Origin: Paenibacillus sp. J31TS4
GTDB lineage: Bacteria > Bacillota > Bacilli > Paenibacillales > NBRC-103111
Direction of reading: 5' to 3'
DNA: 64,000 nucleotides
Assembly (NCBI RefSeq): GCF_018403265.1
Contig: NZ_BOSI01000001.1
Location: 1,178,001-1,242,000, forward strand
This document shows positions 33,605 to 42,889 of this stretch, in pieces. Made by a program: the position numbers and the translations under genes. Within the stretch, counting starts at the first letter, position 1; the number at the start of each line of letters is the position of its first letter. The notes under the pieces are model-generated. The model saw only the letters and a list, made by a program, of their open reading frames with translations, did no database searches and had not been told where the DNA came from.

Positions 33605-35173
33605 TTATGCCGGGTTGAACCCGCTTCGGGCCATGAACGCGCGGAACGCCTGCTTGCCGGATTCGTCGCGTTTAAAAACGCCGGCATGCTCCAGCACCTT
33701 GGAGAAGATGCGGCCGACCTCATCGCGCAGCAGCCTGCCCGCTTCCTCGCGCTGCATGCCGACGCCGTGCGTTTCAACCAATCCGCCGATCCATTCTGCA
33801 TGCTTGGCCAGCGGATGATCCGGTCCAATTGGCCCGGGCGAGGATTCTCCAACAAGAATGTCTTCGATGAGCAGCAGCTCCCGCTTCAAGCGGCCGGGCA
33901 AAACGGCGAAGCCCATGACCTCGATCAAGCCAATGTTTTCTTTTTTAATAGGGTGGAGCTCGGCATGCGGATGAAAAATCCCATCGGGATGCTCCGCGCT
34001 CCTGCGATTATTGCGAAGGACGAGATCTAGCTCGTACTTGCCTGCCCCATTCTTTCTCGCGATCGGCGTAATGGAATTATGAGGAACGATGCCGGCTCCT
34101 TCGCTCGAATAAGCAAGGATATCAGCATCGGGGTCCTCGTAGGCACGCCAATCTTGCAAAATCTTCGTTGCGAGCTTCAAGAGCGGCTCCCGTTCTCCGG
34201 AAGCTAGCCTGATCACGCTCATGGGCCAGCGGACAAGACCGACCTCTACTACAGGCTCGTTCGGATGCGTGAAACGCACTTCGACAGGTGCCAGCTCCAT
34301 CGGAAACGTATGCTTGCCGCCTTGATAATGGTCATGGCTGAGAATCGAACCGCCTACAATAGGAAGATCGGCGTTCGACCCGATAAAATAATGGGGAAAT
34401 TGCTCCACGAAAGTGAGCAGTCCGCGGAAGGTACCTTCCGTTATGCGCATCGGTTCATGCTTTTCGAAGAACACGATGCAGTGCTCGTCATAATAAACGT
34501 ACGGAGAAAATTGTAAATACCAGCGCTTCCCCTCAAGGTCAAGCGGAATGATCCGGAGATTTTGTCTTGCGGGGTGGCCAACCCGTCCCGCGTAGCCGAC
34601 ATTGTCCGCACAAAGCAGACACTTTGGATAATGGAGCTGCGGGGCATTCCGTTCCGCCGCGATCTCTTTCGGGTCTTTTTCCGGCTTCGTCAAGTTGATC
34701 GTGAGCTCCAGTTCCCCGAATTCGGTAGCCGTGCACCAGCTTTCGTTCCGCCGGATCCGGGACATTCGGATGTAGCCCGAGTCGATGGATAACCGGTAAA
34801 GGGCTTCCGTCGCCCGTTGAATGCCCTCTTCCTTTGCGATTCGGCGAAACTGTGATGCAACCGTCGACGGTTTCGGAAGGAGGTGTCCCATCAGCCGGGT
34901 ATCGAACAAATCCCGGGAGTCCATCGTATCGTCCAGGAGCAGGCCCCGAACCACCGCCGCCTCCATGAGCGGCATAAGGAGTTCCTCGATCTCCCGTCCT
35001 TCCCCTTCATCCGCTGGTAAATCCTCTTCGAAGGGCATCGGCTCCTTCATGTCGTCGAGCAGCGCATTGCGTGCTTCCGTTACGTCAAACGGGTCCAGCA
35101 ACCCTTTCTTCACCGCATAACGAACCAAGCGCTCAATATGCATCGGCACCCCGTCTTCTAACATCTTCTTCAT
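33605..35173 (-). CDS. galT: UDP-glucose--hexose-1-phosphate uridylyltransferase, Firmicutes type
   Basis: A 522-residue Leloir-pathway enzyme of the long Gram-positive type. It swaps UMP between UDP-glucose and galactose-1-phosphate. Visible are 'FDVTEARNALLDDM', 'HYPKCLLCADNVGYAGRVGH', 'HCIVFFEKHEPMRI', 'PIVGGSILSHDHYQGG' and 'DGIFHPHAELHPIKKENIGL'; the last is probably the conserved C-terminal His-rich region. Gap to galE is 18 bases, so they share a transcript. Confidence 0.92.
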   Translation of the reverse strand: MKKMLEDGVPMHIERLVRYAVKKGLLDPFDVTEARNALLDDMKEPMPFEEDLPADEGEGREIEELLMPLMEAAVVRGLLLDDTMDSRDLFDTRLMGHLLPKPSTVASQFRRIAKEEGIQRATEALYRLSIDSGYIRMSRIRRNESWCTATEFGELELTINLTKPEKDPKEIAAERNAPQLHYPKCLLCADNVGYAGRVGHPARQNLRIIPLDLEGKRWYLQFSPYVYYDEHCIVFFEKHEPMRITEGTFRGLLTFVEQFPHYFIGSNADLPIVGGSILSHDHYQGGKHTFPMELAPVEVRFTHPNEPVVEVGLVRWPMSVIRLASGEREPLLKLATKILQDWRAYEDPDADILAYSSEGAGIVPHNSITPIARKNGAGKYELDLVLRNNRRSAEHPDGIFHPHAELHPIKKENIGLIEVMGFAVLPGRLKRELLLIEDILVGESSPGPIGPDHPLAKHAEWIGGLVETHGVGMQREEAGRLLRDEVGRIFSKVLEHAGVFKRDESGKQAFRAFMARSGFNPA

Positions 35174-35191
35174 ACGCGCACACCTGCTTCC

Positions 35192-36178
35192 TTAATCACC
35201 GTAACCGTTCGGATGGGACCGATGCCAATTCCATGCGGATTCCACAATCGTCTCCAACCGATCTCTTGTCAGCTTCCAGCCGAGTACCCGCTGCGCTTTG
35301 TCGGACGATGCGATGAGAACGGCTGGGTCTCCCGCACGGCGCGGAATCGTGACGTCCGGAATAGGGTGGCCTGTCACACGCCGAGCAGCCTCAATCATTT
35401 GCTTCACGCTGAAGCCCTGCCCGCTGCCAAGGTTGAACACGTCGCTTGAACCGCCCTCACGCAAGTAACGAAGGGCCCGAATGTGAGCATCCGCCAAATC
35501 GGAGACGTGCAAATAATCCCGTATACACGTTCCATCCTCGGTCGGATAATCGTCTCCATAAATCGTGACCTGCTCCCTTTGCCCGAGCGGAACCTGCAAA
35601 ATGAGCGGGATGAGATGAGTTTCGGGTCTGTGGTCCTCGCCGATACGGCCGTTCTCATGCGCTCCCGCCGCATTAAAATAGCGGAGCGACACGGATTTGA
35701 TTCCGTGCGCAGGATCGAACCAACGGATCATCGCTTCCATCGCCAGCTTCGTGTCACCGTATGCGTTGGTCGGCGCCGTCCGGCTCGTCTCCGGAACGGG
35801 CACTTGTTCAGGCTCCCCGTAAGTCGCGGCCGTTGAGGAGAATACGATCCGCTTCACGCCGCTCCGGTTCATTTGCTCCAGCAGACATAACGTTCCATAG
35901 ACGTTATTGCTGTAATAGTTGCCGGGATGCTGCATGCTTTCTCCCACCAGCGAGCTTGCCGCAAAATGAACGACCGACTCGATCTCATTCTCGTCGAACA
36001 CACGTGACAGAAACTCCTGATCGCGCAAATCGCCTACATACAGCTTTCCCCCAAGCACCGCCTCCCGGTGTCCTGTCGTCAGGTTGTCGACTACGACAAC
36101 CTCCTCGCCTGCCTCAAGCAGCTCCGCCACCGTGTGCGAGCCAATATATCCCGCGCCCCCTGTTACGAGTACCGCCAT
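35192..36178 (-). CDS. galE: UDP-glucose 4-epimerase
   Basis: A 328-residue short-chain-dehydrogenase-like epimerase. NAD site 'VLVTGGAGYIGSHTV', catalytic Ser/Thr region 'VFSSTAATYG', and the YxxxK pair in 'NAYGDTKLAMEAM'. 'RYFNAAGAHENGRIGEDH' and 'TCIRDYLHVSDLADAH' are family marks. It interconverts UDP-galactose and UDP-glucose. The start follows AGGAGGGATCGAG; 75 bases separate it from galK. Confidence 0.95.
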   Translation of the reverse strand: MAVLVTGGAGYIGSHTVAELLEAGEEVVVVDNLTTGHREAVLGGKLYVGDLRDQEFLSRVFDENEIESVVHFAASSLVGESMQHPGNYYSNNVYGTLCLLEQMNRSGVKRIVFSSTAATYGEPEQVPVPETSRTAPTNAYGDTKLAMEAMIRWFDPAHGIKSVSLRYFNAAGAHENGRIGEDHRPETHLIPLILQVPLGQREQVTIYGDDYPTEDGTCIRDYLHVSDLADAHIRALRYLREGGSSDVFNLGSGQGFSVKQMIEAARRVTGHPIPDVTIPRRAGDPAVLIASSDKAQRVLGWKLTRDRLETIVESAWNWHRSHPNGYGD

Positions 36179-36253
36179 CTCGATCCCTCCTATAGGTTTG
36201 TTTCATCCATGTGTCTCCTGATGGCGCCATACGAGGAAGCGCCCAGCGGGAAC

Positions 36254-37426
36254 CTATGCTAATATCTCTTGAACGCCATCGCCGATATCACACACGTAAA
36301 ACTCCGGTGTTAACCCAGTGCGCGCCTCATAAGCTGCCCCGACCTGCCTGATGAAAGGCTGGGCTTGGTCCTCCTCAACCAGCGAAACGGTGCAGCCGCC
36401 GAAGCCCGCGCCTGTCATACGGGAGCCTAGCACACCAGGAATTTTCAGAGCTTCCTCCGTCATCGCATCCAGCTCCGGCCCGGTTACCTCATACAAATTT
36501 CGAAGCGAAGCGTGGGACTCGATCATAAGCTGTCCGAATGTGCGCAGATCGCCCTTTCGCAGCACTTCGACGCTTCTCAGCACCCGATCGTTTTCTAAAA
36601 CGACATGCCGGACTCTCTTGCGCAGCGTCTCGCTGGACAGCACCTGTTCCGCTTCTGCAAGCTGCACGGGACTTAGCTCGCCAAGCGACTTTAAACCCGG
36701 CATCATGGCTTGAAGCTCGCGGACAGCCCTTTCGCATTGCGATCTCCGCTCATTGTATGCCGATTCAACAAGCCCTCGTGTCTTGTTCGTGTTCCCGATT
36801 ATCAGCCTATGGCCCTTCGCAGCAAACGGCACATAGTCGAACGTCAGATCATCGCATTTCAGCAGCACCGCATGATTCTTCTTGCCGGCTGCAACCGCGA
36901 ACTGGTCCATAATGCCGCAGTTCACGCCGATGAAAGCATTCTCTGCCTCCTGCGCCAGTAACGCGAGCTGCAGCACATCCGTCTCGCAGCCCTCCAGGCT
37001 CAGCACACCGTACCCTGTCACGACTTCAATTGAAGCGGAAGACGACAGCCCTGCGCCGTTAGGAATCGTACCCGCAAACAGAATGTCATAGCCGGATACC
37101 GGGAATCCCTTCTTCCTGAGCACCTCCAATACGCCTTTCGGATAGTTAGTCCATCCGTCCTCCGGATCGTATACGAGCCGGCCCGCGTCAACCTCGCGGC
37201 GCAGCGGAATATTCAACGAAGCCATACGGACGAGCCGATCGTCCCGTTTGCGAATCAGCATGGCGGTACCGAAAGTCAAAGAGGCGGGAAACACATAACC
37301 GCCGTTATAGTCCGTATGCTCACCAATCAAATTCACCCGCCCCGGGGCATGAAACATTCGCACGGACGCGGCGTCCCCGCCGTACATTTCGATAAACGCA
37401 TAAAACGTTGATGTTAAATCCGCCAT
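36254..37426 (-). CDS. galK: Galactokinase
   Basis: A 390-residue GHMP kinase phosphorylating galactose at C1. The signature 'PGRVNLIGEHTDYNGGYVFP' is followed by the ATP loop 'IPNGAGLSSSASIEV', 'GVNCGIMDQFAVAAGKKNHA' (catalytic Asp) and the C-terminal GHMP motif 'SRMTGAGFGGCTVSLV'. It is the first Leloir gene after the GH2 gene, from which a short hairpin terminator separates it. Confidence 0.95.
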   Translation of the reverse strand: MADLTSTFYAFIEMYGGDAASVRMFHAPGRVNLIGEHTDYNGGYVFPASLTFGTAMLIRKRDDRLVRMASLNIPLRREVDAGRLVYDPEDGWTNYPKGVLEVLRKKGFPVSGYDILFAGTIPNGAGLSSSASIEVVTGYGVLSLEGCETDVLQLALLAQEAENAFIGVNCGIMDQFAVAAGKKNHAVLLKCDDLTFDYVPFAAKGHRLIIGNTNKTRGLVESAYNERRSQCERAVRELQAMMPGLKSLGELSPVQLAEAEQVLSSETLRKRVRHVVLENDRVLRSVEVLRKGDLRTFGQLMIESHASLRNLYEVTGPELDAMTEEALKIPGVLGSRMTGAGFGGCTVSLVEEDQAQPFIRQVGAAYEARTGLTPEFYVCDIGDGVQEILA

Positions 37427-37465
37427 ATTTACCTAGCCCTTCCCTCGCAGTTGTTTAGAATGTCT

Positions 37466-37490
37466 AGAAAAAAGAAGGGCGTTCGCCCCT
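37466..37490 (-). terminator. Short hairpin with U-tract between GH2 gene and galK
   Basis: On the minus strand GGGC-GAAC-GCCC then TTCTTTTTTC. The 4-5 bp stem is short, so it probably gives partial termination within one operon and sets lower galKET dosage. Confidence 0.6.
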
Positions 37491-37501
37491 CTATCCATCT
37501 A

Positions 37502-39262
37502 TCAAGTATTGATCTCTCTTATTTTTGCCAAGGAGATTTTCGGCTTGCGATCCTCCGTCAGAAGTCCGTTGATTTCTTGCTGCACATCGGTGATCTGGGT
37601 ATAGCAGTACCCGCAAATATAATCCACAGACTTAATCGCTTGGGTGATGCCGCGGAACCTGGCAAGGAACTCTTCCTCGGAAGCGACTTGACCGCCGTAC
37701 CCCCAGCCTTTGTCCGATTGGAATGCGATTCCGCCATATTCCGTGATCATGATGGGCTGTCCGCGATATTCGTACCCTTCCGCGAGTGCGTACTTCCACT
37801 GGTTGCACGTAGTCTCTTTGTTTACGATGGCCTCTTTGTTCGCATACCGCTTCAAAAAGTCCTCGCCGCTCGCGACATAATCGTGCAGCGTCAGAATATC
37901 CGAGACGGTATGCTCCCAACCGTCGTTCGTTATCACCGGACGAGAAGGGTCGATCGCTTTGGTCAGATGATAAATGCCTTCCGTAAACTTCTGCTGCCGC
38001 TCATCGCGCAGGATGGATCCAACCCCCCAAGATTCGTTAAATGGTACCCATGTAATAATACTTGGGTGGTTGTACTGCTGCCGGACGATCTCGAGCCATT
38101 CCTCCGTGAACGTTTGCACCGCATTATCGTTAAATTCGAAGGTGGCCGCCATCTCGGACCATACAAGGACGCCTTTGACATCGCACCAATACAGAAACCG
38201 GGCATCCTCAATCTTCATATGCTTTCGAACCCCGTTATACCCCATCTCCAGAAGGAGATCGATATCCTGGATAAGCGCTTCCTCGGAAGGAGGAGTCAAG
38301 TGGCTGTCCGGCCAATAGCCTTGGTCCAGCAGCAGGCGCTGATAGACCGGAACATTGTTAAGCAGCACCTTGCCGTTCTCGATCGATATTTTTCTCATCC
38401 CAAAATAGGAGTACACATGGTCAATCACGACATCGTCCCGGTACAGGATAAATTCCACATCATACAAATTGGGACGCCCCGGCGCCCAGTAGCTGCGCTT
38501 CCAGGGTCCATTCATCTCGTGAACGAGATCGACCTCAAGCTTCAGCCAAGGCCGGTCAATTGCCAGACTTGCCTGCTTCACCTGGCGCCCCTTCATCGTA
38601 ATAATCGTTTCCAGCCGAAGCTTATTTGAAGCGTTCCTCTCGCCTTTGACCTGATACTCGAATCGTACGGAGGAAGCATCGAGATCCGGGGTGATTTTCA
38701 CCGAATCGATGTATTCCTGCTCTACGCACTCCAGCCAAACGGACTGCCAAATGCCCGTCGTCTGCACATAGAAGCATTCGAAATTATCGTCCACCCAGCG
38801 CTGCTTGCCGCGCGGCTGCGTGGCGTCCTTACTATCTTCCACCTTGACTGTCAGCTGGTTTGCAGAACCGGCCTTCACGTAACGGGTGATGTCGAATGAA
38901 AACGCCGTGTATCCGCCTTGATGGCTTCCGACATATTCGCCGTTCACCCAAACTTTCGCCATATAGTCGACCGCTTGAAAATGAAGCAGAATCCGCTTGC
39001 CGGCAGCTTCCGCAGCAATATCCAGCGATCTGTTGTACCAGACGTAAGGATGGTGGTCTTCCTCGCCGATGCCGCTTGCTTTCGTTTCGTATGTGAAAGG
39101 GACGATAATGGTACGATCTCCGCCGAATGTTCGCTGCCATCCTTCGGATTCGCCCGCGTTGGCGTCATCAAAGCCGAAGCTCCACTCGCCGTTCAGATCG
39201 ACCCAGTTGTCTCTGACGAACTGGGGTCTCGGATAATTTTTTATATATTTCTTTGTCGTCAT
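37502..39262 (-). CDS. Glycoside hydrolase family 2 (beta-galactosidase/glucuronidase-like)
   Basis: A 586-residue three-domain GH2 enzyme: sugar-binding domain (about 10-180), immunoglobulin-like domain (about 181-285) and TIM barrel (about 286-586). The acid/base is Glu410 in 'WVPFNESWG' and the nucleophile Glu508 in 'IMITEYGGIAF'. There is no signal peptide, so it acts on imported oligosaccharides. Placed between permeases and galK, it most likely releases galactose (beta-galactosidase). It is shorter than LacZ and in the size class of BgaB/glucuronidase-like GH2. The start at 39262 is preferred although the ribosome site (GGTGGAAG) is weak; an in-frame ATG lies ten codons upstream without a better site. 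Confidence 0.88.
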   Translation of the reverse strand: MTTKKYIKNYPRPQFVRDNWVDLNGEWSFGFDDANAGESEGWQRTFGGDRTIIVPFTYETKASGIGEEDHHPYVWYNRSLDIAAEAAGKRILLHFQAVDYMAKVWVNGEYVGSHQGGYTAFSFDITRYVKAGSANQLTVKVEDSKDATQPRGKQRWVDDNFECFYVQTTGIWQSVWLECVEQEYIDSVKITPDLDASSVRFEYQVKGERNASNKLRLETIITMKGRQVKQASLAIDRPWLKLEVDLVHEMNGPWKRSYWAPGRPNLYDVEFILYRDDVVIDHVYSYFGMRKISIENGKVLLNNVPVYQRLLLDQGYWPDSHLTPPSEEALIQDIDLLLEMGYNGVRKHMKIEDARFLYWCDVKGVLVWSEMAATFEFNDNAVQTFTEEWLEIVRQQYNHPSIITWVPFNESWGVGSILRDERQQKFTEGIYHLTKAIDPSRPVITNDGWEHTVSDILTLHDYVASGEDFLKRYANKEAIVNKETTCNQWKYALAEGYEYRGQPIMITEYGGIAFQSDKGWGYGGQVASEEEFLARFRGITQAIKSVDYICGYCYTQITDVQQEINGLLTEDRKPKISLAKIREINT

Positions 39263-39301
39263 CTCGTTTCTTCCACCCTCTAGTTGTGCCATTTTTTTGG
39301 G

Positions 39302-40195
39302 TTAGCCCTTTAACGAACCGATCATAACACCTTTGACAAAATGCTTCTGTACGAAGGGATACAGGACGAGCACCGGCAGGCTGGAAATAATGATGACAGC
39401 ATATTTAATACTCTCAGCCAGAAGTACCTTGTTCTCCAGCCCTACATTACTTACGACGGCATCGTCCTGGCTGACCATCAACACTTCACGCAGCACAAGC
39501 TGCAGCGGATACATATCTTTGTTCCGAATATAGATCAAGGCATTGAAGAACGAATTCCAATGACCGACGGCGTAAAACAAGACCATAACTGCCAAGATCG
39601 GCTTGGAAAGCGGCAAGATGATGTGCGTCAGCAGCTTCCAGTTCGAGCATCCGTCTATTAATGCTGCCTCTTGGATCTCCCAGGGAATGCTCGATTGGAA
39701 ATAGGTTCTCATGACAATCAGATTATAAGTGGCAATGGCGCCCGGGATGATGAGTGCCCACATCGTGTTGACCATTCCTAAGCTCTTGACCAAGAGATAA
39801 GTCGGAATGAGACCCCCGCTAAAAAACATCGTAAGCGTAATCAAAAACATAATGCCTCCGCGCCCCGGCAGATCAGGCCTTGAAAGCGGATAGGCCGCTA
39901 ACGTGGTCATGATCAAATTGATCGCCGTCCCGACTAACGTATATACAATCGAATTTCCATATCCGTTCCAGATTTGCTTGTTTTGGAATACGTTCTCATA
40001 TGCCGCCAAAGTAAAATGCTTAGGCAGCAAGACCACTTCACCGTTCAGCACCGCTGCAGGGTCGCTAAAGGAGGCGCTAACGATAAAGATTAACGGATAC
40101 AGAACTACGATGACCAAAAGGGCGGCTATTATATTGACGACGGTGTCGAATAGTTTCTCATCCGACTTTCTATTCTTGAGCGCTTGTTCCTTCAT
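39302..40195 (-). CDS. Carbohydrate ABC transporter permease (LplC/YtcP type)
   Basis: A 297-residue permease with six membrane segments. The N-terminal 'LLVIVVLYPLIFIVSASFSD' and the EAA loop 'EIQEAALIDGCSNWKLLTHIILPLSKPIL' region (about 185-215) identify the MalG/LplC side. It pairs with the upstream permease, 15 bases away. No ATPase is encoded here, so a shared MsmX-like ATPase elsewhere is expected. Confidence 0.92.
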   Translation of the reverse strand: MKEQALKNRKSDEKLFDTVVNIIAALLVIVVLYPLIFIVSASFSDPAAVLNGEVVLLPKHFTLAAYENVFQNKQIWNGYGNSIVYTLVGTAINLIMTTLAAYPLSRPDLPGRGGIMFLITLTMFFSGGLIPTYLLVKSLGMVNTMWALIIPGAIATYNLIVMRTYFQSSIPWEIQEAALIDGCSNWKLLTHIILPLSKPILAVMVLFYAVGHWNSFFNALIYIRNKDMYPLQLVLREVLMVSQDDAVVSNVGLENKVLLAESIKYAVIIISSLPVLVLYPFVQKHFVKGVMIGSLKG

Positions 40196-40210
40196 CGTAC
40201 CCGCTCCTCT

Positions 40211-41167
40211 TCACCATAAGCTTGTCTCGGCCTTTTTACGGGCAAAGCGATTCACGAGCACCAGCAGCATCAAGTTCACAACGGAGTTAAACATGCCTAT
40301 TGCGGCGGTATAGCTGAATTCCCCTTTTAGAATACCTGTCGTGTAGACGAAGGTAGAGATGACATCGCTGGACTCCATATTCAAATTGTTTTGCATTAAC
40401 AATATTTTCTCAAACCCGACGTTCATGAAATGCCCCACATCGAGAATAAGCAGAATGACGATGACAGGGAGAATGCCCGGTAGGGAAACGTGCCAGATGC
40501 GCCGCAGCCGGCTTGCTCCGTCCATTTTGGCCGCTTCGTACAGCTGCGGATTGACTCCGCTCAGAGCCGCAATGTAAATAATCGATTGCCACCCCATGTT
40601 TTGCCAAATGTTGGAGCTTATAAAGATGGTCTTGAACCAACCCGGCAGATCCAGAAAGCGAACCGGCTGCCCGCCAAATGCTTGAATGAGCGTATTTAGA
40701 GGACCGCCTCGCGGAGATAGAAATAGCAGCAGCATGCCTACCATGGCGACGACGGAAATAAAATGCGGAATATACGTAATGTTCTGCACCATTTTGCTGA
40801 ATGCCTTGTTCCGGATTTCATTCACGAGTAAAGCCAGAAAGATCGGAATCGGAAAAGCAAACAACAAGGAGAACAGATTAATCGAAACGGTGTTCCAAAG
40901 CAGCCTCCAGAAATAATAGGATTCGAAAAAGCGCTGAAAATGCTCAAACCCTACCCATTTGCTGTCCAGGATGCCTTTCGCAGGATTGAAGTTTTTAAAC
41001 GCGATTTGCAGTCCATACATCGGCCCGTACTGAAACACAACGTACCAGACGATAGGAATGAGCAGCATTAAGTAGAGATCGTATCGCCTTCCGATCGCTT
41101 TCATGAGGCTGGAGCGCCTCGATTTGGGTCGAGGCGCAACGCCTGGAGCATTTACTGTACTCTTCAT
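40211..41167 (-). CDS. Carbohydrate ABC transporter permease (LplB type)
   Basis: A 318-residue permease with six membrane segments: 'YLMLLIPIVWYVVFQYGPMYG', then 'GFEHFQRFF' and the EAA loop 'LYEAAKMDGASRLRRIWHVSLPG' split around residue 210. These are LplB hallmarks. The ATG at 41167 has GGAGG seven bases upstream; the open frame extends further back but overlaps the binding-protein gene. Confidence 0.92.
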   Translation of the reverse strand: MKSTVNAPGVAPRPKSRRSSLMKAIGRRYDLYLMLLIPIVWYVVFQYGPMYGLQIAFKNFNPAKGILDSKWVGFEHFQRFFESYYFWRLLWNTVSINLFSLLFAFPIPIFLALLVNEIRNKAFSKMVQNITYIPHFISVVAMVGMLLLFLSPRGGPLNTLIQAFGGQPVRFLDLPGWFKTIFISSNIWQNMGWQSIIYIAALSGVNPQLYEAAKMDGASRLRRIWHVSLPGILPVIVILLILDVGHFMNVGFEKILLMQNNLNMESSDVISTFVYTTGILKGEFSYTAAIGMFNSVVNLMLLVLVNRFARKKAETSLW

Positions 41168-41195
41168 TTGCAGCCCTCCAGCCGGCATGTCCTTC

Positions 41196-42773
41196 TTATT
41201 TTTGTTTTTTGAGGCTGTCGTAAGTAGTCTGGTACAGCTGCTGCAGCTCATCCAATTTCATTTTCTTCAAGGTGGACTGGAACTCGCCCCACTTGTCGAA
41301 GCTAAGCGCGCCTACAATAAACTTGGTGCTCTGCTCGTCGTAATATTTGTCGATATCGTTGCGGAGCGTATTGATCTTTTGAGCCGTTTGTTCGTCGAAC
41401 ATAGGCGCGGCGTACTTTACCTTCGGCATGAACGGATCCAGTTTCTTTTGAGCTTCTTGAACCTGCGGCGGATTGATGAAGGACGCTACCTTTTCGCTGA
41501 TCAGGTGCGGCGCCCCGCCTCCGGCATATGGAGTGATTTTGGCTTGATTGCCGCTCGCCAGGAAGGCATCTGTATAATAAGGAATCCCATCTTTCAGCTC
41601 ATAATTCTCGCCTTGACGACCGAATCGCAGCAATGTGGATCCTTCGTCGCTATAGAAATAATCGATCCAACGCATCGTCGCTTCCGGATACTTGTTTTCC
41701 GATGTGATGGCAAAGGCTCCAAAATCTCTCGCTACAGGAGCTGCATTGCTCTGCAGTCTGTCGCCATGCGGACCCTTGACCGGGGATATGCCCACATATT
41801 GATCATTCACTTTCGTATCCAGCATCGGATTATTGGTCTGATCGAAGAAGAAGCCGGTCTTCCCTGACCCTTGCTTGGCCAGATATTGAGCTTCCTTCTG
41901 TGTAAACAGCTCCTGATCCAGCAGTTTTTCCGAGTACAGCTTGTTCAAATACATTAATAATTCTTTGTTCCGGTCGCTGCCCATCCAGATATTAACCTTG
42001 TCGTTTTCCAGGTTAATGTTATACCCCAACTGAAAATCCAGCCCAAACGATCCGGCCATTTGGTTGACGATCGCCAAGCCGCCGCGGGCCGTCATCGGAA
42101 TCACGTCATTTTTGCCGCTTCCGGTAGGATCTTTTTCACGGAAAGCTTTCAGCACCTCGTACAGCTCGTCGGTTGTCTCGGGGATTTGAAGATTCAATTT
42201 TTTCAACCAAGCTTGGTTGATCCATCGTTTATCGGTTCTGGCCGCGTTGACGGTCACGATACCCGGAATGGCATAGATATGGCCTTCGGGCGTTGTGATC
42301 CCGGTACGAATTTCCGGATACGTGTCCATCAGCTTTTTCAGGTTTGGAGCGTAAGTGTCGATCAGCTTCTCAAGCGGGATTAATTGACCGGCTGAACCGT
42401 AACGGACAGCTTCCATAGGAGTGAGGCCTGAACGGTACAACGCATCCGGAAGCTCGTTCGATGCGAACATCAGATTCTTCTTCTCGGCAAAACCATCTGT
42501 CGGCGCTTCCGTCCATTCAATCTGAATATTGCTCATTTTTTCATAGTCTTTGAATACCGGCATATCGGCGAACGGACCGTTGACCGGTGCCGTTCGGGTG
42601 AACATCTTCAGCTTGATTGGATCCTGTACGATCGGAAAGCCGGCGGTTTTTACTCCACCATTTGTACCTGCATTGTCGGCATCTTTCTTGCCGCCGCTTG
42701 AGTTGCAACCTGACAGTGCCAAGCTGGAAGCGATCATCGTAATGACTATTGTTTTCCCCCGATGGTTGTGCAT
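41196..42773 (-). CDS. Extracellular sugar-binding lipoprotein (LplA/YtcQ type)
   Basis: A 525-residue lipoprotein solute-binding protein. Signal MHNHRGKTIVITMIASSLAL ends in lipobox LSGC. The long mature part ('IQIEWTEAPTDGF', 'LYRSGLTPMEAVRYG', 'PEATMRWIDYFYSDEGSTL') matches the family-1 binding proteins that work with LplB/LplC permeases. It is the first gene of the sugar operon; 116 bases upstream separate it from yesN, with a TATAAT -10 and a cre-like site. Its ligand is probably a galactose-containing oligosaccharide, judged from downstream enzymes. Confidence 0.92.
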   Translation of the reverse strand: MHNHRGKTIVITMIASSLALSGCNSSGGKKDADNAGTNGGVKTAGFPIVQDPIKLKMFTRTAPVNGPFADMPVFKDYEKMSNIQIEWTEAPTDGFAEKKNLMFASNELPDALYRSGLTPMEAVRYGSAGQLIPLEKLIDTYAPNLKKLMDTYPEIRTGITTPEGHIYAIPGIVTVNAARTDKRWINQAWLKKLNLQIPETTDELYEVLKAFREKDPTGSGKNDVIPMTARGGLAIVNQMAGSFGLDFQLGYNINLENDKVNIWMGSDRNKELLMYLNKLYSEKLLDQELFTQKEAQYLAKQGSGKTGFFFDQTNNPMLDTKVNDQYVGISPVKGPHGDRLQSNAAPVARDFGAFAITSENKYPEATMRWIDYFYSDEGSTLLRFGRQGENYELKDGIPYYTDAFLASGNQAKITPYAGGGAPHLISEKVASFINPPQVQEAQKKLDPFMPKVKYAAPMFDEQTAQKINTLRNDIDKYYDEQSTKFIVGALSFDKWGEFQSTLKKMKLDELQQLYQTTYDSLKKQK

Positions 42774-42815
42774 GAGGCTGTAACCTCCATTATTTTTTTA
42801 GCCATACCGCCAAGC

Positions 42816-42831
42816 ATGTAAGCGCTTGCGA
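42816..42831. promoter_or_regulatory. CcpA cre site in front of the sugar operon
   Basis: Minus strand TCGCAAGCGCTTACAT matches the cre consensus WTGNNARCGNWWWCAW at all but one position. It lies just downstream of the -10, where CcpA binding blocks transcription. Confidence 0.65.
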
Positions 42832-42843
42832 CGACTTGAGTTC

Positions 42844-42849
42844 ATTATA
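42844..42849 (-). promoter_or_regulatory. -10 element of the binding-protein operon
   Basis: TATAAT on the minus strand with no recognisable -35, as expected for a promoter activated by an AraC-type regulator such as the neighbouring YesN-like protein. Confidence 0.5.
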
Positions 42850-42889
42850 ATTCAGTCCGAATGGAGGCATATTGCACTAATATGACTAA

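Noticed and set aside
41168-41251. Longer N-terminus of the LplB-type permease
   Set aside because: It would overlap the binding-protein gene and lacks a ribosome site, whereas ATG 41167 has GGAGG at seven bases.
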